64,000 nt of DNA from Pseudomonas syringae KCTC 12500 (GCF_000507185.2 NZ_AYTM02000002.1:4437501-4501500), one strand, 5' to 3'; counted from the stretch's first letter, positions 21,001 through 28,204 are shown. Made by a program: numbers and translations. The notes: generated from the sequence alone by a model not told the origin.

Positions 21001-21274
21001 CTGCTGCCAGAACAATATGGCGAGCATGGCCGGCCATCAGCCCGAAGCGCTGTTGCGCACTCCAGTGCGGCTGTTCATCGCCACGCAGCCCAATCCTTAT
21101 GGCATGGGCAGCGCCTGGCGGATCGCCGATCTACAGCGGGCCTGGCAAGGACTGTTGCCGCACATGTCGAGCTGGGAAGCACTGGACACCGACCATTACG
21201 GCATTGTCGCAGCGCCCTGGGCGCAGGTGATTGCCGAGATGATCAATGCCGACCTGTCGTCGATAAAGGGCTGA
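12092..21274 (+). CDS. Hybrid NRPS/PKS: A-PCP-C-A(Pro)-PCP-KS-KR-ACP-TE, AT-less
   Basis: 3060 aa. The start ATG at 12092 overlaps the previous stop; the ATG at 12095 is better spaced from AGGAGG and is equally possible. The protein opens with an A domain (about 15-510, FDAC with Asp207, code DAFFLGATF, like branched aliphatic codes) and no C domain, which is a loading unit. Then PCP (Ser558), C (HHVAIDG at 742), A (code DVQFIAHVV, proline-like, Asp1257), PCP (Ser1606), ketosynthase (about 1670-2080; AACGSS Cys1822, His1958, His1996), ketoreductase (about 2220-2660; GGTGGIG at 2472, Tyr2607), ACP (Ser2753) and thioesterase (GWSFG, Ser2892). Only a short linker lies between KS and KR: there is no acyltransferase, so malonyl must be loaded in trans. 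In the KR the usual Asn four residues after the catalytic Tyr is Ser2611. Its own TE suggests separate release. Confidence 0.95.
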   Translation: MMNRHAENNARNPQTLLSRFAERVRRDPQALAVIDRQVRLTYAQLASASERIAKGLLAQGAGTADPIALCMPRCWQWVATILAVLKVGAVVVPLDRASPARRRQLMLDDGGCVGLVTLGEDADSLAAPQRGWYVSVEALLEFPDQPALPLPEDFAASSFLFYTSGTTGTPKAVDVGERGLLRLARTDSCLDIRAGERVACLSNPAFDACNFELWAPLLNGGCCVIIADADLQDAQQLARVLETQQVDSLFMTVSLFNTLSADNPACFASLRQVLIGGEQVSAAAVRAWYQANPDSRCRIFNAYGPTECTTFAVCYPIPRDFAGDAVPIGRPLPDTGVQVLDAQQRPVASGEAGELYLSGSGVACGYRNRPTETEQRFLRLPKSDAGDVLHYRTGDQVRVNADGLIEYLGRIDRQVKVRGFRIEPGEVEQRILEHPQVAQVHVCTRRQAAEDHQLLAFIVPREALDYRDFDQHLRDNLAVWMRPHQLFVLQRLPLTANGKIDQRALLEQPLKPWRPLAGSRADEQHSPTLDWLLTQARRLLAQPELRGEDDWLGSGGDSLKAMRLRSAIRTHWQREITLGAVLSESFSALAERLGDEQGAASAYPPAPPVNHSGRAPATAEQSRLWLMQQRTPQATAYNVPIILHLAAGVQLPALADAVQRLLTRHRGLRTAFVSAADGLHQEVHQRDAVCQTFAKGAFSEQTWRSFAALVFDTPFDLATSALCKAWLLPFADGSCRLLLNLHHVAIDGWSMNLLFDDLVQLYDDALQGLPSAEPSPGLGTLEFALWQRQWRVDPRYRDQRRALAGLHRQHPASSPALLPVREPGPQALLYRQPLGATRSAALDRFCSRQRVTRYEVLFSVYAWSIYALTGCERPRIASPVSNRPLSEFEDAIGMFANTVLIPTAFDGDKALGQQLHQQTATVREVLALQDVALADLVEDLRLSSSSALFDFMFVLENTDYARLAHTGLRATLEFNETVQAKCPLTLLVVDAGLQLECWWEYQCSYFDAGQMVAVNQLLQQGLDLLLEKPSATLDALLTPYRFSLPPASQGDSAEPPFNTVADWFAYQVSCTPDAPALVDNQQCISYAELDALADTLAATLIEQCPLPEDNDAPLQVVLYLQASVEHIVALLALARLNLTAVPVDPGYPLAVQRQVMQQAQPGCVLYSATTEVALEQLNADRQVCHRVDLSAAARPFERRRHAGQRPLYTLFTSGSTGTPKGVQVPDRTLCNLLHWQRNEGQLPAKSVTLQFSMLSFDVSFQEIFSTLCGGGCYHLINPRWRQDAQALLSYLVQTRIERLFLPCVALQHLAQTAVSQGVYPQALREVITAGEQLLCTEALRNWFGGMPQARLFNHYGPTETHVVSAWRLPAAVQDWPLRAPIGRAVSNARLLLVDEYDRPVPRGSQGYLLVAGPMISRCYLADPALNAARFVELPQPEGMTLFYRTGDLARADANACLHYLGRDDQQIKISGQRIELGQIEAALLQVAQVSNAVVAMQAEPPLLVAWLRSEGTLPDAQQLDRQISLHLPAHVRIDEYRRVDAWPRTPSGKIDRRALGDLGEVLQRQRTGLPAAPLSALEQQLSELFVAVIGRDIDPDQTFFEAGATSLGLMRLHARYNEVLPQPVAMAALFEHVSVRRLAQHLSIPAGQLSGAGKGNERGAKAGEQPMAIIGMSVNVAGASNLAEFWAMVQGNGLGIERFDAAEGLVGARSQLTGLLDFDPDYFGISLQEARLMDPQQRHLLMGCVQALQHAGLTPKADGPRIGLIASCGETTYFQQMLRETAEGDLPDGFQMALHHDKDFLATKAAYHLDLGGPALSVQAACGSSLIAVHLAAAMLRQGDSDVMLAAGVLIDSTLTDGYRYRPQHIFSRDGLCRPFSEDASGTIGASGYGVVVLKPLDRAQADGDRIYALVEASALNNDGRAKMSYTAPSVAGQSAVISEALRKAGINGADMGYIEAHGTGTLLGDPIEVAALTKAFGAAPAAGCALASVKSQVGHLGAAAGVVGLIRATLAVFHGVIPPNLGFTRINPQIDLQHSPFYIPTTSGPWPEGRRRLAGVSSFGIGGTNAHVIVGAAPQQTARVEDSPACLLLSAHSRTALERDMLAIEAWLNAFPEQQAALLHYLQHGRRALPWRFAMICEPGQTPRLQAASIKQVTLSDVRVNASEHSPQALLDAWYAGASIEGAIGSTPPPWDLPPSAFDLQTFRFKPAARAELQKSSAVERQPLADWFYQRQWQRVNRLRTQPTGEGRDVLVVCSHERLDATTLGSLQGVYRHVIEVQAGNGYQQLGPNRYELDPLDPVAFGRLIATLDQNGQTASELDWLHALPLSVGGAVDEQSLAAAQWACLDTLSALLQAWGQNAQKSVLRLWLLSWQACPVNGQVMRPELAALAGITEVAPQEFPIRCHWLDLPTAQLSVQARHLAALLAEPASLPRRMAIRDGYLWQPQLLPSPLATPTAGSNLLPANGTLLVLGGTGGIGRTLCEHLLQSSQRRVVLLSRGGECPKQLHAYASRIDSIAADIADLARWPTVLEQLRERYGHFDGVIHAAGTGAGSLIRQRDAQVLSEAMASKTRGMLAVEALIEKMTPGFVLYCSSMSALFGGAGHLDYAAASAVLDGFTHYRSHAENGCVRLGINWDIWRDVGMAAASGVGDDAHQRHLAVGMSAQEGCRVFDAAMTAQLPQLLISTTDPDTSRQFYPVRHSAGSTVADTAPALTADTEAPDRLPEHLHDCLCKWLGVSALQPDASLYELGADSLTLLDLIDELQAATGVVFQLSQFSHKVSLAEVLTLVQASGAVTVADENQWADAVRIDQWHAGAGRERLYLIHPVGGDVQAYRELASALHPDLGVWVIADPALRLPDLPNISVDERAQLYLKALQAHHPDGTAWRLAGWSFGAWVTQAMCSLLTEDCEQPLLYLIDPPAPDAGNELAQIGEAQIQQVFQREFSARRGVNTATSTASEDASSYLQSLIVCCQNNMASMAGHQPEALLRTPVRLFIATQPNPYGMGSAWRIADLQRAWQGLLPHMSSWEALDTDHYGIVAAPWAQVIAEMINADLSSIKG

Positions 21275-21369
21275 ACGTTAACGACAGGCTTTTCAGGCGG
21301 GGCTGAAGTACCCGCAGACGAACCACGGGCATGGTGACCGGCCATGCCAACAACTGAAGGTGAGGGATC

Positions 21370-22239
21370 ATGGATCAAATGGCACTCAAGGCCATAGAAG
21401 GCATCGCAGGCGCCGTGCGTGCGCCGTATCAGAGCATCACGGTCAACCGCCTGACACCGATCATCGGTGCCGAGGTCGGCGGTGTCGATCTGTCGCAACC
21501 ACTCAGCGCCGAGCAGTTGACGGAAATCCGCCGGGCCTTTCTGGAAAATCACGTGCTGGTGTTTCGCGATCAGCACCTGACGGTCGAACAGCACAAGGCA
21601 TTCGGCCGACTGTTCGGTCCTTTGCGCGCCTTGCCGGTGGACAGCATTGATGGCGATGACCCGGAACTGGTCGTGGTGCGCGCCAACGCCCAATCGCGTT
21701 TCGCTGCGGGCGAGCTATGGCACACCGACGGCACCGCTGATCTGGAGCCGTCGATGGGCTCGATGCTGTACGTCAAGGAGACACCCGCCATCGGCACCGG
21801 CGGCGACACGCTGTTTGCCAACATGCACTTGGCCATTGAAATGCTCTCGCCAGCGATGCAGCAGTTTCTCGGTGGGCTGACGGCCATTCACGATGGCGAG
21901 ATTCCGTGGAAAGGCTATCAGCCACCTGCCGGCCTGCCGAAAAGCGAGCATCCGCTGGTGGTTCGCCACCCCGAAACCGGACGTCGCAGCCTGTTTGTCA
22001 ATTCCGGGTTCACCTCGCATATCGTGCAACTCTCACCCGGCGAGAGCCACGCGGTGCTGACCATGCTGTTCGATCTGATCGCCCGCGAACCTTCTCTCAG
22101 TTGCCGCGTGCGCTGGGAGCCGAACACGCTGGTGTTCTGGGATAACCGTTGCACCCAGCACCACGCGGTGTGGGATTACTTCCCGCACTCGCGCTATGGC
22201 GAGCGGGTGACGATTCTCGGAGGGCGGCCCCAGGCCTGA
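21370..22239 (+). CDS. TauD/TfdA-family Fe(II)/2-oxoglutarate dioxygenase, probable tailoring enzyme
   Basis: 289 aa. The family couples oxidative decarboxylation of 2-oxoglutarate to hydroxylation of a substrate. The iron ligands are visible as H118-x-D120 (LWHTD) and H264 (TQHHAVWDY), and R279 (GERVTI) is placed to bind 2-oxoglutarate. The length equals TauD. It starts 95 bases after the synthetase stop, on the same strand, with TGAGG upstream of the ATG and no terminator between, so it is probably the last gene of the biosynthetic operon. By analogy with SyrP of the syringomycin cluster it may hydroxylate a carrier-bound amino acid or the finished peptide (inference). A taurine-type catabolic role is less likely from context, because no sulfonate transport genes are nearby. 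Confidence 0.88.
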   Translation: MDQMALKAIEGIAGAVRAPYQSITVNRLTPIIGAEVGGVDLSQPLSAEQLTEIRRAFLENHVLVFRDQHLTVEQHKAFGRLFGPLRALPVDSIDGDDPELVVVRANAQSRFAAGELWHTDGTADLEPSMGSMLYVKETPAIGTGGDTLFANMHLAIEMLSPAMQQFLGGLTAIHDGEIPWKGYQPPAGLPKSEHPLVVRHPETGRRSLFVNSGFTSHIVQLSPGESHAVLTMLFDLIAREPSLSCRVRWEPNTLVFWDNRCTQHHAVWDYFPHSRYGERVTILGGRPQA

Positions 22240-22281
22240 AGGCGCTTGCGATTGACTGGCGAACGCAGGTCTGTCGCTTCA

Positions 22282-22797
22282 TCAGCGCAGTGGCAGGTGG
22301 TATATCAGATCGTCGAACCACTGATCGTCGATCTGATAGGCCTGCGGGACGCGGCGCTCGAAGCTGAAGCCGCATTTCTCCATCACCTTGCAGGAGGCGA
22401 TGTTGCCGTCGGTCACGGTCGATTCCAGTGAATCCAGGCCGATGGCGGCGGCGTAGTCGATGATTGCGCGACATGATTCGGTGCCGAAGCCCTTGCCTTG
22501 ATGTTCCGGCAGCAACAGATAGCCCACTTCGGCGTGCCCCGGCGACAGGATACGAAAGCCGCTGACCCCCAGTTCGGCATGGCTCTGGGCGTCCATGACC
22601 ACCAGGCACAGCCAGTGATCGGACGCCGGCGTCCACTCTGGCAGGCGATGATCGAAGCCTTTGCGGATCTGCGGCTCTTCGATTTTTCCGAACACGTACT
22701 GCATGGTCTCGGGCTCGGAGTGCAGCCTGAAAAACAACGGCCAGTCACTGGCGAGCAGGGTCCGCAGATAAAGTCGTTCAGTGTGTAGTTTCAGCAT
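22282..22797 (-). CDS. GNAT-family N-acetyltransferase (RimJ/RimL-like)
   Basis: 171 aa from the ATG at 22797, which has AGGGAG upstream; a TTG six codons earlier is a weaker choice. The opening (MLKLHTERLYLRTL) and the order of motifs fit the RimJ/RimL branch of acetyltransferases: an acetyl-CoA loop near LLPEHQGKGFGTE and a C-terminal ENG-like segment (TDGNIASCKVMEKCGF). These enzymes move an acetyl group from acetyl-CoA to protein N-termini or small molecules; the substrate cannot be read from the sequence. It converges on the dioxygenase gene with about 40 bases between stops. A role in self-resistance to the neighbouring peptide is possible but has no direct support. Confidence 0.85.
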   Translation of the reverse strand: MLKLHTERLYLRTLLASDWPLFFRLHSEPETMQYVFGKIEEPQIRKGFDHRLPEWTPASDHWLCLVVMDAQSHAELGVSGFRILSPGHAEVGYLLLPEHQGKGFGTESCRAIIDYAAAIGLDSLESTVTDGNIASCKVMEKCGFSFERRVPQAYQIDDQWFDDLIYHLPLR

Positions 22798-22817
22798 CCG
22801 TTGCTCCCTGGGCAATC

Positions 22818-22843
22818 AAAAAGGCACCGGGTTTTGTACCCGG
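22818..22843 (-). terminator. Terminator-like hairpin in the leader of the acetyltransferase gene
   Basis: On the minus strand CCGGGT-ACAAA-ACCCGG is followed by TGCC and five T. It ends about 20 bases before the acetyltransferase start codon. It could stop read-through into that gene or act as an attenuator. The stem is only six pairs, so confidence is modest. Confidence 0.4.
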
Positions 22844-22950
22844 CCTGCGGCCAATGATCAATAATGCACGCGTATTTCATCGCCGTTGCTCACGGTAATC
22901 GTGATGCAACCAGGCAGGATCACATCCTTCGGCAAGTCAGGGACGAGTCA

Positions 22951-24078
22951 ATGGCATTTCGCGTATTGGTCATCGGTGGCTACGGCAACTTCGGCAGCCT
23001 TATCTGTAATCATCTGGTGATGATGCCGGACATCGAACTGGTCATTTCCGGTCGTGACCCGCGCAAGCTTGCGGAAAAGGTCGCTGCACTGCAAACGCTG
23101 GGGGGCAGGTTCTGCGAGAGCTGGTGCGTGGACATCATGCAGGATGGCGCGGGCAGTGAGCTGGGTGAATTGGCCATCGATCTGCTTATCCACACCGCGG
23201 GGCCTTTTCAGGGCAAGTCGTATGCCGTGGCCCGGCATTGCATTGAGGCGGGTGTGAACTATTGCGACCTGGCGGATTGCCGGGCGTTTGTCGCCGGCAT
23301 CGCCACCCTCGATGCCCGAGCGCGCGAGGCAGGTGTCAGCGTGCTGAGCGGGTGCAGCTCGGTGCCGACGCTTTCGGCGGCGATCATCGATCAGCATCGC
23401 CAGCGTTTTCTGCGCATCGATTCGATAGAGCATGGCATCTCCTCGGCAGCGAAAATGCCCGGTCTGTCGACCGTGCGCGGCGTGCTGGCCAATGCCGGGC
23501 GGCCGATCAGGCAACTGCGCAACGGCAAGGTACACGACGTTTACGGCTGGATGGGCCTGGCCCTGCGTCGGATGCCCGGCATGGGCACGCGGCTGGTGGC
23601 CAATGTCGACGTCCCGGACCTGGATGTATTTGCTGCACGCTACGCCGCGCAGAATCTGAGCTTCAAGGCCGGTTCTGCGCTCAAGGCCGGCGGCATCGCG
23701 ACCTGGCTGCTGGCGCTGGGGATTCGCTGCGGGCTGCTGCGCGATCCTGCGCCGTGGGCCGGGCGCCTGTACCGTTGGGGCGCGCGCTTTGAACAGTGGG
23801 GTGATCGAAAGAGCGCGATGTACATCGATGTCGATGGCGTCGACCTCGACGGCCAGCCGTTGCACATGCGTGCGCAACTGACTGCACTGAACGACAAGGG
23901 GCCGGAGATTCCCGGCAGTGCCGCCGTCGCGCTGAGCAGCAAAATGGCCGGTGGCTATCGTCCACAGCCGGGCGCTCGGGCCTGCGTCGGAGAAATCACC
24001 GTGGACGAGTACCTGGCGGCGATTGATGAGCCGGAAAACATCCGGCTGGATGTTCATTTCAATAACCACAACGCCTGA
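22951..24078 (+). CDS. Saccharopine dehydrogenase-like NAD(P)-binding oxidoreductase
   Basis: 375 aa from the ATG at 22951, chosen because the Rossmann fold begins directly after it (FRVLVIGGYGNFGS, GxxGxxG). Further upstream codons are open but do not extend the fold. The N-terminal half resembles the saccharopine dehydrogenase NADP-binding family: a conserved AGPFQGKSYAVARHC segment and CDLADCRAFV follow the nucleotide-binding part. The rest shows no obvious membrane segment or signal. The substrate is unknown; family members reduce or oxidise amino-acid adducts. It stands alone between a divergent acetyltransferase and a chemoreceptor. Membership of the upstream biosynthetic locus cannot be excluded but is not supported by spacing. 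Confidence 0.8.
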   Translation: MAFRVLVIGGYGNFGSLICNHLVMMPDIELVISGRDPRKLAEKVAALQTLGGRFCESWCVDIMQDGAGSELGELAIDLLIHTAGPFQGKSYAVARHCIEAGVNYCDLADCRAFVAGIATLDARAREAGVSVLSGCSSVPTLSAAIIDQHRQRFLRIDSIEHGISSAAKMPGLSTVRGVLANAGRPIRQLRNGKVHDVYGWMGLALRRMPGMGTRLVANVDVPDLDVFAARYAAQNLSFKAGSALKAGGIATWLLALGIRCGLLRDPAPWAGRLYRWGARFEQWGDRKSAMYIDVDGVDLDGQPLHMRAQLTALNDKGPEIPGSAAVALSSKMAGGYRPQPGARACVGEITVDEYLAAIDEPENIRLDVHFNNHNA

Positions 24079-24284
24079 CGCAGCAGCAGATGTCCGATGG
24101 CTCTGTACAGGCGGCTTATGTGGCTTTTTGATTGCACTTTTTTGCTGTGTTCTACAGCACCAATCATCGGAAAATTCTGCTCGGGCAACTTAAATAAATC
24201 TTAATCATCGATCCCTGACCCCGTAACTCATGGGGTGCGAGGTCCTCTCTCTCGACCGGTCCCTTATTCCAGACACATTAACTA

Positions 24285-24311
24285 TCAAGTTAAATCTTTC
24301 AGCGCCGACTC
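24285..24311 (+). promoter_or_regulatory. Putative FliA (sigma-28) promoter of the chemoreceptor gene
   Basis: TCAAGTTA, 11 bases, GCCGACTC. The enterobacterial consensus is TAAAGTTT-N11-GCCGATAA, and Pseudomonas versions often begin TCAAG. The spacing is exact and eleven of sixteen positions match. It ends 35 bases before the ATG at 24347, a normal distance for a flagellar-regulon chemoreceptor. Confidence 0.6.
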
Positions 24312-24346
24312 ACGGGTATTCCGCAAAAATTAAAGGCACACACGTA

Positions 24347-26275
24347 ATGAGCGCAAAATGGTTGGACAATTTGAACGTCAGCAAGAAGCTCGGGCTGGGC
24401 TTTGCCGCTATTTTGCTCGGAGTACTGACCGTCACCGTCATCGGCTACTCCAGTACCAACCTGCTGATCGAGCGCATGGGCAAGAGCAGCAAGGTCGCCG
24501 AGATCAAGGCTGACGTCCTGAGTGCCCGGATCGCCGCGCAAGCCTATGCAACCGGTCCTACTGCTGCAGGTGTACAGAACTACGCTGGCGCTTTGGATAC
24601 CTTGAGCCGCAGTGTCGATAAGGGCTTGCAGGTGTTCGTGGTATCGAGCAACCTGGCCAAGCTGCGCGATATCAAGGAGCAGGTGGGCGGTCTCAAGCAG
24701 ACCTTCGATCAATTGGTCGGTATTAATCAGAAAGTCGATGAGGCGTTGAAACCGATCATCAAGGTTTCCGATGACGTCAGCGCGACCTTCGAGAATCTGC
24801 TGAACAAGACCATTGACGACACCTTGCGCGCGCCGAATGAAACCGGCATCAGGCAGGTCAAGATCGCTGGCGACTTGCGTAACGGCATGACCAATTTCCG
24901 TCTGGTGTTTCGCCGCTACCTGAGTGTTCCGAATGCCGACAACCGTCAGGCCACCTATAAGTCCGCCGATGCCCTGATCGCGCAAGTGGATGCCGCTCGC
25001 AGTCAATTGCCTGTCGAGGCAAATGCCGCAGTGGATGCTGCGCTGGTCGCGTTGAAACAGTACAAAGTGTTGATGACGTCGATCTCGGACATGCTTCAGC
25101 AGACCGAGCAGATCCGCAACGACCTGCAACAGCAATCCATAGCGACCGCAGCCCGCGCCGATGACTTGGCGGCACAGCAGGTCATCAGTGCCAAAAAAGA
25201 ACAGGAAACCGCTGTGGTGCAATTGCTCAGCGTGGCGCTGGTCGTGCTGCTGGTCGGCATCTTTGCTGCGTTCCTGATCACGCGCCAGATTACCGTGCCG
25301 TTGAGCAGCACCGTGATTGCGGCGCGCCGGATCGCCGACGGCGATCTGACCCATGACACCAGCACCACCCGCCAGGACGAACTGGGCCTGTTGCAGAACA
25401 CCATGCAGCACATGACTGTTTCGCTGCGCGGCTTGATCGGTGGGATCGGCAACGGTGTCACGCAGATCGCCACGGCGGCCGAACAGTTGTCTGCCGTCAG
25501 CGAGCAGACCAGCGCGGGCGTGACCCTGCAGAAAAACGAAGTCGACCAGGTCGCCACCGCCATGAACGAGATGGCCTCTACCGTACAGGAAGTGGCGCGC
25601 AACACCGAAGACGCTTCGCAAGCCGCCAAACAGGCCAGTGAACGCGCCGCTCATGGCAGCAGTGTGGTGCAGCATGCCACGCGCGAAATCGGTCAGTTGG
25701 CCGGTGAAGTGCAGCAACTGGGCCAAGCCATGCAGCGCCTGACCGAAGACAGCGGCAAGATCGGCAGCGTGATTGACGTGATCAAGGCAGTCGCCGAGCA
25801 GACCAACTTGCTGGCGCTCAACGCAGCCATCGAGGCTGCACGGGCAGGCGAGCAGGGTCGTGGTTTTGCCGTGGTGGCTGACGAAGTCCGCTCGCTGGCT
25901 CAGCGTACGCAGAATTCCACAACCGAAATCGAAGCGCTGATCCAGGCGTTGCAAAAAGGTACAGGCGCCGCCTCGGGCCTGATGGACGCCAGCCTGCAAC
26001 GCACTGAAGGCACCGTGGTGCTGGCTCGTCAGGCCGAACAGGCGCTGGTGGAAATCAACCAGTCCATTGGCACCATCGAACAGATGAGTCAGCAGATTTC
26101 CGCCGCGGCCGAGCAACAGAGCGCTGTGACCGAAGAAATCAACCGCAGTGTACTCAGCGTGCGCGACATCGCCGATCAGTCGGCTTCAGCCACCGAGCAA
26201 AGCGCAGCATCGACCGTCGAGCTGGCCCGTCTGGGCAGCGATTTGCAGAGCATGGTCGCGCGTTTCAAGATTTAA
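24347..26275 (+). CDS. Methyl-accepting chemotaxis protein with a large periplasmic sensor
   Basis: 642 aa from the ATG at 24347 ([19 protein letters not shown]); the upstream in-frame extension is leader sequence. The first membrane segment is at about 14-35. A periplasmic ligand-binding region of about 250 residues follows, helical and with the size of the HBM (helical bimodular) sensors seen in Pseudomonas receptors for organic acids. The second membrane segment is at about 290-313, then HAMP, then a cytoplasmic signalling domain whose tip is [19 protein letters not shown] near 483. It relays ligand binding to CheA/CheW and controls swimming. No C-terminal CheR-tethering pentapeptide is seen. 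A FliA-like promoter precedes it and a strong hairpin follows. The ligand is unknown. Confidence 0.93.
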   Translation: MSAKWLDNLNVSKKLGLGFAAILLGVLTVTVIGYSSTNLLIERMGKSSKVAEIKADVLSARIAAQAYATGPTAAGVQNYAGALDTLSRSVDKGLQVFVVSSNLAKLRDIKEQVGGLKQTFDQLVGINQKVDEALKPIIKVSDDVSATFENLLNKTIDDTLRAPNETGIRQVKIAGDLRNGMTNFRLVFRRYLSVPNADNRQATYKSADALIAQVDAARSQLPVEANAAVDAALVALKQYKVLMTSISDMLQQTEQIRNDLQQQSIATAARADDLAAQQVISAKKEQETAVVQLLSVALVVLLVGIFAAFLITRQITVPLSSTVIAARRIADGDLTHDTSTTRQDELGLLQNTMQHMTVSLRGLIGGIGNGVTQIATAAEQLSAVSEQTSAGVTLQKNEVDQVATAMNEMASTVQEVARNTEDASQAAKQASERAAHGSSVVQHATREIGQLAGEVQQLGQAMQRLTEDSGKIGSVIDVIKAVAEQTNLLALNAAIEAARAGEQGRGFAVVADEVRSLAQRTQNSTTEIEALIQALQKGTGAASGLMDASLQRTEGTVVLARQAEQALVEINQSIGTIEQMSQQISAAAEQQSAVTEEINRSVLSVRDIADQSASATEQSAASTVELARLGSDLQSMVARFKI

Positions 26276-26290
26276 CCTGCGCAAAGCCAA

Positions 26291-26321
26291 GTCGGCCTCC
26301 TGAGCCCATCAGGAGGCCGAC
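26291..26321. terminator. Shared hairpin terminator between convergent genes
   Basis: A perfect 13-base stem, GTCGGCCTCCTGA, and its complement lie around the five-base loop GCCCA. It follows the chemoreceptor stop and runs into the last codons of the convergent exporter gene. There is no long T run on either strand, so efficiency is uncertain. Confidence 0.6.
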
Positions 26322-27241
26322 TGCCGTTGTTCCGCCCGCACCACCATCCACACGCCGATACCTGACACCGCCATGCCTGAGGCCATCTGCCAGGACAGAG
26401 GTTCGTCGAACATCGTCCAGGCCCAGAGCATCGTCACCGGTGGGCTGAGGTAGAGCACGCTGGCGACGCGGGTGGCTGTCGCGCGGCGCAGACACACCCA
26501 ATACAGTCCGTAACCGCCCAGGGTTGCCAGCCCCACCGTCCATAGCACGCTCAGCGCAAAGCCGGTACTGGCTACAGGCGCCAGGCTGCCCTGTGTGCCC
26601 TGAATGATCGCGAAGGCGACGCTGGAGACAGCGCATTGCAGCCACAGATTGGGGAGCAGTGCCATAGGCTCTGCGGTGCCGGACTGTTTCTGCCACAGCG
26701 TCGCGATGGCCAGTGACAACATGCCCAGCAGCGGCAGGCCGTAGGCCCACAACGGTGCGTCACCCACCGCAAGCGCGCTGTAGGTCACCAGCACTACGCC
26801 GATCAGCCCGACAAAAAGTCCCGCCCAGATTTGCCAGGCCAGCCTTTGTCCGAGCACTACTGCCGCCAGGAGTGCCATGCCCATCGGCAACAAATCGGCA
26901 AACAGCGCAGCGAGGCCGGCTGGCACTCCCAGCGCAATACCCTGCGTGACACCGGCGACGTAGCCGGTCATGGCCAGCAAACCGATACCCGCGTTTTTCA
27001 GCAGCGTCGCAGCCGGGATCGACCTCAGTTGCCTGGCAACAAAAGGCAGCAGGATCAGGGTAACCACCACACAGCGCCAGAACACCACCAGCAGCGGCGG
27101 CGCATGTTCCAGCGAAAAGCGTGCGCCGATGAAGCCTGAACTCCAGGTCAGAATAAGCGCGGCTTCAAGCAGAGGAAGGGGAATGGCCTGGTGCCTGGCA
27201 GGCCGCGAGACGTTAGGAGCAATCGACAGGTATGGGTTCAT
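26309..27241 (-). CDS. DMT-superfamily transporter (EamA domains)
   Basis: 310 aa from the ATG at 27241; a GTG two codons upstream is possible. About ten hydrophobic segments in two halves (for example ALILTWSSGFIGARF at the start and PVTMLWAWTMFDEPLSWQMASGMAVSGIGVWMV at the end) give the usual duplicated EamA pattern of inner-membrane drug/metabolite exporters. The LWAW..FDEPLSW segment is the conserved motif of the second repeat. The substrate is unknown. It is divergent from a LysR regulator gene with a 74-base shared promoter region, so that regulator probably controls it. Confidence 0.88.
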   Translation of the reverse strand: MNPYLSIAPNVSRPARHQAIPLPLLEAALILTWSSGFIGARFSLEHAPPLLVVFWRCVVVTLILLPFVARQLRSIPAATLLKNAGIGLLAMTGYVAGVTQGIALGVPAGLAALFADLLPMGMALLAAVVLGQRLAWQIWAGLFVGLIGVVLVTYSALAVGDAPLWAYGLPLLGMLSLAIATLWQKQSGTAEPMALLPNLWLQCAVSSVAFAIIQGTQGSLAPVASTGFALSVLWTVGLATLGGYGLYWVCLRRATATRVASVLYLSPPVTMLWAWTMFDEPLSWQMASGMAVSGIGVWMVVRAEQRQSAS

Positions 27242-27315
27242 GGACACAGGTTACGAAACCGGCGTAGTCTAATAAATCAAAATTAAATGCATGAGTTGTT
27301 CAGGAATACTGAATC

Positions 27316-28170
27316 ATGACGGCCATTCTCGACATCGAACTGGTGCGCACCTTCCATGCGGTGGCGCGGATAGGAAAGTTTTCAGCCGCCGCCGAGCAAC
27401 TTCATAAAAGCCCGGCAGCGGTCAGTGTGCATATCCAGCGCCTCGAGGCCGTGGCGGGCGGGCGCTTGCTCAATCGGGACAACCAGGCAGTGTCGCTGAC
27501 GGCGCTGGGCAAGCGCCTGCTGTTGTCGACGACAGAGCTGCTGTCCACGCATGACCGGGTGCTGGCGGATCTGCAAGGCACTCATCTGGCCGGACGCATC
27601 ACGCTGGGTGTTCCGGATGAATACGCCGTGCATGTCATTCGCGACATCCTGCCGGTGTTCGCGGCCGCGTGGCCTAATGTCGTGCTGGAATTGAAATCCG
27701 CACCCAGCTACGCCCTGCGCGAGCAGGTTGCGCGTGGCAAGTTGCAGACAGCGGTGATCGCGCAACCCAAAGGGCAGCTGAGTGCTGATACGCAGTTTCT
27801 GGTATCGACCAAACCGGTCTGGGTCGGGCCGGCCAGCGTTGCACTGGCATCCGCTGACCCGGTGCCGCTGGCGATTCACGCAGCCCAATGTCCCTATCGT
27901 GAAGCCATGCTGGCGTCACTCAAAGACAACGGCCGCAAAGTCCGCGTAGTTCTCGAAAGCCCGTCCAATCAGGCGATCAAAGCCTGTGTGGAAGCGGGCC
28001 TTGCGATCAGCCTCATCGATCGGAGCGGGGTCACGGACGCCATGCAGATTCTCGATGACCTGCCTGAAATAGCCGAGCACGAAATCGTCTTCCTGCGCTC
28101 GCCGTCGTCACAGAACGACGAGGCGGTGAGCCTGCTGGCGCAGGCCCTGCAGAAGTATTTTCGGGTTTGA
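27316..28170 (+). CDS. LysR-family transcriptional regulator
   Basis: 284 aa. The N-terminal winged helix-turn-helix is typical (LVRTFHAVARIGKFSAAAEQLHKSPAAVSVHIQRLE, about residues 8-42), followed by a LysR substrate-binding domain that opens GRITLGVPDEYAV near residue 95. LysR proteins usually bind between divergent genes and respond to a small effector. Here the divergent partner is a DMT exporter, so it probably controls efflux or uptake of that exporter's substrate. The effector is not readable. Length is within the family norm of about 300. Confidence 0.9.
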   Translation: MTAILDIELVRTFHAVARIGKFSAAAEQLHKSPAAVSVHIQRLEAVAGGRLLNRDNQAVSLTALGKRLLLSTTELLSTHDRVLADLQGTHLAGRITLGVPDEYAVHVIRDILPVFAAAWPNVVLELKSAPSYALREQVARGKLQTAVIAQPKGQLSADTQFLVSTKPVWVGPASVALASADPVPLAIHAAQCPYREAMLASLKDNGRKVRVVLESPSNQAIKACVEAGLAISLIDRSGVTDAMQILDDLPEIAEHEIVFLRSPSSQNDEAVSLLAQALQKYFRV

Positions 28171-28204
28171 TAGCGAAGCTGTGTGCAGTAAACGTCTTTG
28201 CGGT

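Noticed and set aside
1..21274. Epimerisation, N-methylation, MbtH or exporter genes for the peptide
   Set aside because: I looked for E and MT domains and for adjacent small MbtH-like or ABC-transporter frames and saw none; they may lie upstream of the window.
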